Shown one piece after another: positions 59,204-64,000 of a DNA stretch of 64,000 bases. The translations under genes were made by a program, and so were the position numbers. How positions within the stretch are numbered: position 1 is the first letter of the stretch; each line of letters begins with the position of its first letter. A model generated the notes under the pieces. The model was not told the DNA's origin and did not search any database. It saw nothing but the letters and a program-made list of their open reading frames with translations. Origin of the DNA: Prochlorococcus sp. AG-402-C09 (lineage in GTDB: Bacteria > Cyanobacteriota > Cyanobacteriia > PCC-6307 > Cyanobiaceae); contig QCHN01000003.1 in the NCBI GenBank assembly GCA_003279565.1, positions 1-64,000 on the forward strand, read 5' to 3'.

Positions 59204-60358
59204 ATGCAGGACAAACTCAATCTAATGATTCCTGGACCAACTCCGGTACCAGAAAATGTTTTGAGTTCTATGAGTAAACATCCAATCGGTCATAGAAGTG
59301 GTGATTTTCAAAAGATTGTTCAAAAAACAAATGAACAACTGAAATGGCTTCACCAAACAACTGCAGACGTACTAACAATTACAGGAAGTGGGACGGCTGC
59401 AATGGAGGCAGGAATAATTAATACTTTAAGCAAAGGTGATCAAGTCATTTGTGGAGATAATGGGAAATTTGGTGAAAGATGGGTAAAAGTTGCAAAAGCT
59501 TATGGGCTAGAGGTGAAAATAGTAAAAGCTGAATGGGGACAGCCACTTGATCCAAATCAATTTAAAAAAATTCTTGAAGAGGACACAAATAAAAAAATTA
59601 AAGCGGTAATTATCACTCACTCTGAGACTTCAACAGGAGTAATTAATGATCTTAAATCAATTAATAATGAGGTAAAAAAACATGGTCAAGCTATTACTAT
59701 TGCTGATTGTGTAACTAGTCTTGGTGCATGCAATATTCCAATGGATGAATGGGGAATTGATGTAATAGCTTCTGGCTCTCAAAAAGGTTATATGATTCCA
59801 CCTGGTCTGAGTTTTGTTGCCATGAGTAAAAGAGCATGGGAAGCAAATGATCAATCAAATTTACCTAAATTTTATTTAGATTTAAAACAATATTTAAAGG
59901 CAGCAAATAAAAACAGCAATCCATTTACACCTGCAATAAATTTATACTTTGCTTTAGAAGCATCACTAAACATGATGCAAAAAGAAGGTTTAAATAATAT
60001 ATTTACCCGTCACGCTCGTCATCAAAAAGCAACGCAAGAAGGAATAAAAGCAATGGGTTTAAACTTATTTACAAAAGAAGGTTTTGGAAGCCCCGCAATA
60101 ACAGCTGTTGACCCTGGCAATATCGATGCAGAAAATATAAGAAAAGTAATAAAAAATGACTTCGATATACTCCTTGCAGGAGGACAAGATCACTTGAAAG
60201 GGAAAATCTTTAGAATTGGTCATTTAGGATTTGTCAATGATAGAGATATTATTAGTGTCATATCGGCTTTAGAAAGCACTCTTGACAAAATAGGCAAACT
60301 AAATATGCCAATGGGCAACGGTATTGCTAAAACAATTTCAGTACTAAATAACTATTAG
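59204..60358 (+). CDS. Serine/alanine-glyoxylate-type aminotransferase, class V
   Basis: LMIPGPTPVPENVL, TGSGTAAMEAGI, ASGSQKGYMIPPGLSFVA. Confidence 0.92.
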   Translation: MQDKLNLMIPGPTPVPENVLSSMSKHPIGHRSGDFQKIVQKTNEQLKWLHQTTADVLTITGSGTAAMEAGIINTLSKGDQVICGDNGKFGERWVKVAKAYGLEVKIVKAEWGQPLDPNQFKKILEEDTNKKIKAVIITHSETSTGVINDLKSINNEVKKHGQAITIADCVTSLGACNIPMDEWGIDVIASGSQKGYMIPPGLSFVAMSKRAWEANDQSNLPKFYLDLKQYLKAANKNSNPFTPAINLYFALEASLNMMQKEGLNNIFTRHARHQKATQEGIKAMGLNLFTKEGFGSPAITAVDPGNIDAENIRKVIKNDFDILLAGGQDHLKGKIFRIGHLGFVNDRDIISVISALESTLDKIGKLNMPMGNGIAKTISVLNNY

Positions 60359-60380
60359 CATTTAATTAATCGATAAAGAA

Positions 60381-60593
60381 TTAGCTACTTTTAATTAGGT
60401 GAAGCACTTGAGGACCAACCACACTAGCCCTTCTCTCTTTATCAAGTGCTTTCAAAATAAAAGCAGCACATGATTGCAAATCTCCTTCCTCAGCATGAAA
60501 TGATGCATTCTTAAAGAAATAACAAGCTTCTTTTAAAAAGACTTGTTTTTTTACTTGTATTGCATTCATTATTAAATTTGTAAGTGCACTCAA
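60381..60593 (-). CDS. Small conserved hypothetical protein
   Basis: 70-aa ORF. Confidence 0.55.
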   Translation of the reverse strand: MSALTNLIMNAIQVKKQVFLKEACYFFKNASFHAEEGDLQSCAAFILKALDKERRASVVGPQVLHLIKSS

Positions 60594-60744
60594 TTTTGTT
60601 CAATCAGTATATCAAAAGATAATTAACGGAGTTAGATTAAAAAATCATGAGGATTCATGAATTAATCGGAAATACTAATACGAAATAAAGCTAGACAGAA
60701 GAAAAAAAAATAGATAATTTAAGATTGATAATTCTCTTAAAATC

Positions 60745-61167
60745 ATGCAAATTGGGATAAAAAGAAAATTCTTACCAATTTCAATAATTTGTTTAGTCTG
60801 TAGTAGTACTATTGGATTAAAAGTTCATGGAGCAGTAACCAATGGAGCAGACATATATTGCTTCATGAGAAACGGAGGCAATACTCATGAACCAAGCTGG
60901 GAAGCAGCATATCAATTTATCAAAAGCAAAAAACAAGGTTTGTTCAAAACTTCGCCGAAGCAAGCTGCATCATTAATTGTTGAAGAAGTAGTTCAAGATC
61001 CTAGCAAATACGAAGATTGCATTAATTATTTAGGCGACTTATATACGGGAGAATCAAGCTCAATTGGAGTTAAAGATGATAAAGAATCAGAAAACAAAGG
61101 AACTGCAGCAATAGAAAGCACAGAGAAAAGTCCTAAAGGGAAATATATAGATCGTTATAATTATTGA
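60745..61167 (+). CDS. Hypothetical exported protein
   Basis: 140-aa ORF, signal-like N-terminus. Confidence 0.7.
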   Translation: MQIGIKRKFLPISIICLVCSSTIGLKVHGAVTNGADIYCFMRNGGNTHEPSWEAAYQFIKSKKQGLFKTSPKQAASLIVEEVVQDPSKYEDCINYLGDLYTGESSSIGVKDDKESENKGTAAIESTEKSPKGKYIDRYNY

Positions 61168-61310
61168 TTGGATGAATTTTATTTTATAAGAAAAAGCTTC
61201 AGAATCTCTCTCAATTAAAAAATAAATCTTAATTAAACGCAAAATTGCAATTTTCGATACATTGACTTGTAGGTCTATTAATGCAAAATTGGGTTAGTTA
61301 ATTAAAACGT

Positions 61311-61721
61311 ATGCACAACAGGGATGCGGTTTTCTTAGAAGATCTCTGCCCAAAGCTACGTGATAGAAGATGGCGAAAATCATTGCATGAATTTACGGGT
61401 AATCGCTGTATATATTGTGGGGAAAGTTCAGAATCAATTGACCATGTTTTGCCACAAAGCAAAGGTGGATTGAGTATCACTAAAAATTGTGTGCCGGCCT
61501 GTTTATCGTGTAACGGACGCAAAACAGACAATAATGCTTTTGAATGGTATAGAAAACAACGTTTTTACGACCCAAGGCGTTCGATGGCCATAAGAGCATG
61601 GACAGAGGGTGATATACGTCTAGCTTTGAGACTTCTTAAATGGGCTGAACCTAAAAGGAATAAAAATGTTGAGAAATCAAAATCCCTTGTAAATGAAGAT
61701 TATTCTTGGCAAGCAGCTTAA
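61311..61721 (+). CDS. HNH endonuclease
   Basis: CIYCGESSESIDHVLPQSKGG...NCVPACLSCNGRKTD. Confidence 0.9.
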   Translation: MHNRDAVFLEDLCPKLRDRRWRKSLHEFTGNRCIYCGESSESIDHVLPQSKGGLSITKNCVPACLSCNGRKTDNNAFEWYRKQRFYDPRRSMAIRAWTEGDIRLALRLLKWAEPKRNKNVEKSKSLVNEDYSWQAA

Positions 61722-61725
61722 GCTT

Positions 61726-61950
61726 CTACCAAACTTGACAGGCGACAGAAGAATTATATTTTTCACATATTGAAGCTGAATTAGAAGACTTCTCAGGGAA
61801 AAAAGCTATACAAAGAAGAAAACAGATTGAAGCAATCAAAGGTTTTACCAAGCTTTGGTTTTTTTTCTGTTGAGATAATCTTTCATGGTTCCTTAATTTG
61901 CTAGCAACATTGATGGAATTCAGACTAGGCTTTAAAGACGAAGCAATCAT
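61726..61950 (-). CDS. Small hypothetical protein
   Basis: 74-aa ORF. Confidence 0.4.
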   Translation of the reverse strand: MIASSLKPSLNSINVASKLRNHERLSQQKKNQSLVKPLIASICFLLCIAFFPEKSSNSASICEKYNSSVACQVW

Positions 61951-61982
61951 TGCTCAATAATCAACATAATACATTTGTACTA

Positions 61983-62882
61983 ATGAATCAGAATATTGTC
62001 AAGCGATTTGATCCTCTTCCGCCTAAATCAAAATTAATCATATTTGGAGGTGGATTTAGTGGGCAAAGAATCGCAAATTTAGCAAGATGTTTAGGTGTAA
62101 AGGTTTTGTGCAGCAGAAGAAACAAAGAAAGCGAAGGAGCTGATTTCATATTTAATACCGAAAAAGAATTGTCTAATGAAATTTTGGAAGGAGCAACACA
62201 TGTATTAAGTTGCATACCTCCTTTATTGAATGGAGAAGATCCTGTACTACTTAAGCTGAGGACTCAATTACTAAATTCAAAGAATTTAAAGTGGGTTGGC
62301 TACTTATCGACTACTGGTGTATATGGAAATACTAAAGGAGGGTGGGTAAATGAAAATACTTGTCCTAATCCGCAACAAAAAAGAAGTATTCGTAGATTTT
62401 TATGTGAAAAACAATGGATAGAAACAAAGCTTCCTATTCAAATACTTAGATTGCCAGGTATTTATGGACCTGGAAGATCTGTATTTGAAAGCCTATTTAA
62501 TGGAACCACAAAAATGATAGATAAGCCCGGTCAAGTTTTTTCAAGAATTCATGTCGATGATATTGCTGGATCTGTCTTATTTTTAATTAATCTCTATTCT
62601 CAAGGAAAAAATCCATTAGTCGTAAATGTATCCGATAACTTACCAACAAATAATCTTGAAGTGATTACTTTCGCAGCAAAAATAGCTCAAACATCTCTAC
62701 CATCGACCATTCCTTTTGAAATCGCAAAAAAAGAAATGAGCCCAATGGCACTATCTTTTTGGCAAGAAAATCGAAAAGTTGACAACAAGCTATTGTGTGA
62801 AAAGCTTGGCTATTCTTTAATTTATCCTGATTTTAAATCTGGCCTGAAAAATTGTTTCTCTGAATTAAAAATAAATAAATAG
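61983..62882 (+). CDS. NAD-dependent epimerase/dehydratase-like protein
   Basis: KLIIFGGGFSGQRIANLAR, YLSTTGVYGN, RLPGIYGPGRS. Confidence 0.85.
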   Translation: MNQNIVKRFDPLPPKSKLIIFGGGFSGQRIANLARCLGVKVLCSRRNKESEGADFIFNTEKELSNEILEGATHVLSCIPPLLNGEDPVLLKLRTQLLNSKNLKWVGYLSTTGVYGNTKGGWVNENTCPNPQQKRSIRRFLCEKQWIETKLPIQILRLPGIYGPGRSVFESLFNGTTKMIDKPGQVFSRIHVDDIAGSVLFLINLYSQGKNPLVVNVSDNLPTNNLEVITFAAKIAQTSLPSTIPFEIAKKEMSPMALSFWQENRKVDNKLLCEKLGYSLIYPDFKSGLKNCFSELKINK

Positions 62883-63031
62883 TTTTTATATTCCAGATAA
62901 TCCTAAATTTTTGCTCTTTTCAGAAATCAGCTAGATTAAGGGGGATAACTAAAGTTTAATTAATTATATCCGATATCATAAAAAACTTTCATTAATCAAA
63001 CCTTTCTTAGATCAAAAAATTAAACACTAAT

Positions 63032-64000
63032 ATGAAAAGAATTCACACACCAACAACCAATAAAAATATTCTTGTTATTTCATTAGGTGATCCTGGAGGA
63101 ATAGGAACTGAAATAACCCTAAAAGCGCTTGGTTCAAATTCCATAAATAAAAAAGTAAAGCCTTTACTTGTAGGGTGCAAAAATAATATTTACGAAACTT
63201 ATATAAAGTTAATTAATCATGGAATAAATAATATACCTAACCCAAATGAACTTGATATTATTGATATTCCTTTAGAAAAAAATATTATTCCGGGAGTAGT
63301 CGATGAACACACTGGATCAGCAAGCTATAAATGGCTTTTGAATGCAACAAATATTCTTTTAGAAGGAAAAGCCAAGGCTCTTGTTACAGCACCTATTTCA
63401 AAAATTGCATGGCATAAAGCAGGCCATAAATTTGCAGGACAAACTGAGTTATTAGGTAAACTAACTAATAAAAAAACATCTATGCTTTTTACAGCAATAT
63501 CACCAAATAATGGTTGGAGATTTAACACTTTATTAGCAACAACACATATATCTCTTAATCAAATAAATAATAATTTAACAAAGGAATTAATTATTTATAA
63601 GTTAGATACTTTATTGAATTTCTGTCGTCAATTCAAAGAAAAACCATTAATACATATAGCCGGCTTAAATCCTCATGCAGGAGAAGAAGGAAAAATTGGG
63701 ATAGAAGAGCAAACCTTAATTATTCCCACTTTAAGAGAATGGAAAGCAAACAATCCAGGCATCAGAATTAATGGACCAATCCCTCCTGATACCTGCTGGA
63801 TTTCATCTGCAGATGCATGGAATGGAGCCCCAACTGAAAATAATGCGCCTGATGGAATTCTTGCTTTGTATCACGATCAAGGTCTAATAGCAGTAAAACT
63901 GATTGCCTTTGATGAAGCTGTTAATACAACTCTTGGTCTACCTTTTGTAAGGACATCTCCTGATCATGGAACTGCTCTTGATATTGCAGGTAAGTGGAAA
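63032..64000 (+). CDS. pdxA: 4-hydroxythreonine-4-phosphate dehydrogenase, 3' end outside window
   Basis: ISLGDPGGIGTEITLKAL, VTAPISKIAWHKAGHKFAGQTELL, AGLNPHAGEEGKIG, LYHDQGLIAVK. Confidence 0.93.
   Translation, partial: MKRIHTPTTNKNILVISLGDPGGIGTEITLKALGSNSINKKVKPLLVGCKNNIYETYIKLINHGINNIPNPNELDIIDIPLEKNIIPGVVDEHTGSASYKWLLNATNILLEGKAKALVTAPISKIAWHKAGHKFAGQTELLGKLTNKKTSMLFTAISPNNGWRFNTLLATTHISLNQINNNLTKELIIYKLDTLLNFCRQFKEKPLIHIAGLNPHAGEEGKIGIEEQTLIIPTLREWKANNPGIRINGPIPPDTCWISSADAWNGAPTENNAPDGILALYHDQGLIAVKLIAFDEAVNTTLGLPFVRTSPDHGTALDIAGKWK

Overview
This is an AT-rich picocyanobacterial window, most likely low-light Prochlorococcus judging by gene content and order (inference). A conserved core block lies at ~15.5-32.7 kb: argJ, coaE, gatB, thiO, ndk, speA, alaS, two flavodiiron proteins, an FMN reductase, mrdA/PBP2. 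A second core block lies at ~56.3-64 kb: guaA, cbiD, aminotransferase, HNH, epimerase-like, pdxA. Two accessory regions flank the first block. The left one (1-15.4 kb) holds a DUF4214/RTX-like protein, two tyrosine-recombinase C-terminal remnants, glycosyltransferases, a NERD-helicase, a thermonuclease and very small genes in overlapping operons. The right one (~33-56.3 kb) is the main discovery. It is a tandem array of units bounded by six upstream copies of the 3' end of guaA (core CCCACTCAATAGTTCCT). Each copy is flanked by short iterated 'arm' motifs. The motif to the right of one copy matches the motif to the left of the next copy, giving three motif classes (CGTGGAACTCA, GTGACAAAC, GTGGAAGTG). 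This is the architecture expected for serial site-specific integrations at guaA by recombinases with different arm specificities. No intact integrase is present in the window, only N-terminal and C-terminal remnants. Cargo includes four TPR paralogues with the same N-terminus and TPR DNA repeats but swapped C-terminal enzymes (sulfotransferase twice, methyltransferase, GT9-like). It also includes a 5'-truncated DUF4214 gene, duplicated small-gene modules, a 245-bp perfect repeat, and several tandem Yfr1-like/Yfr2-like small RNA loci. No tRNA, rRNA or CRISPR array was recognised.
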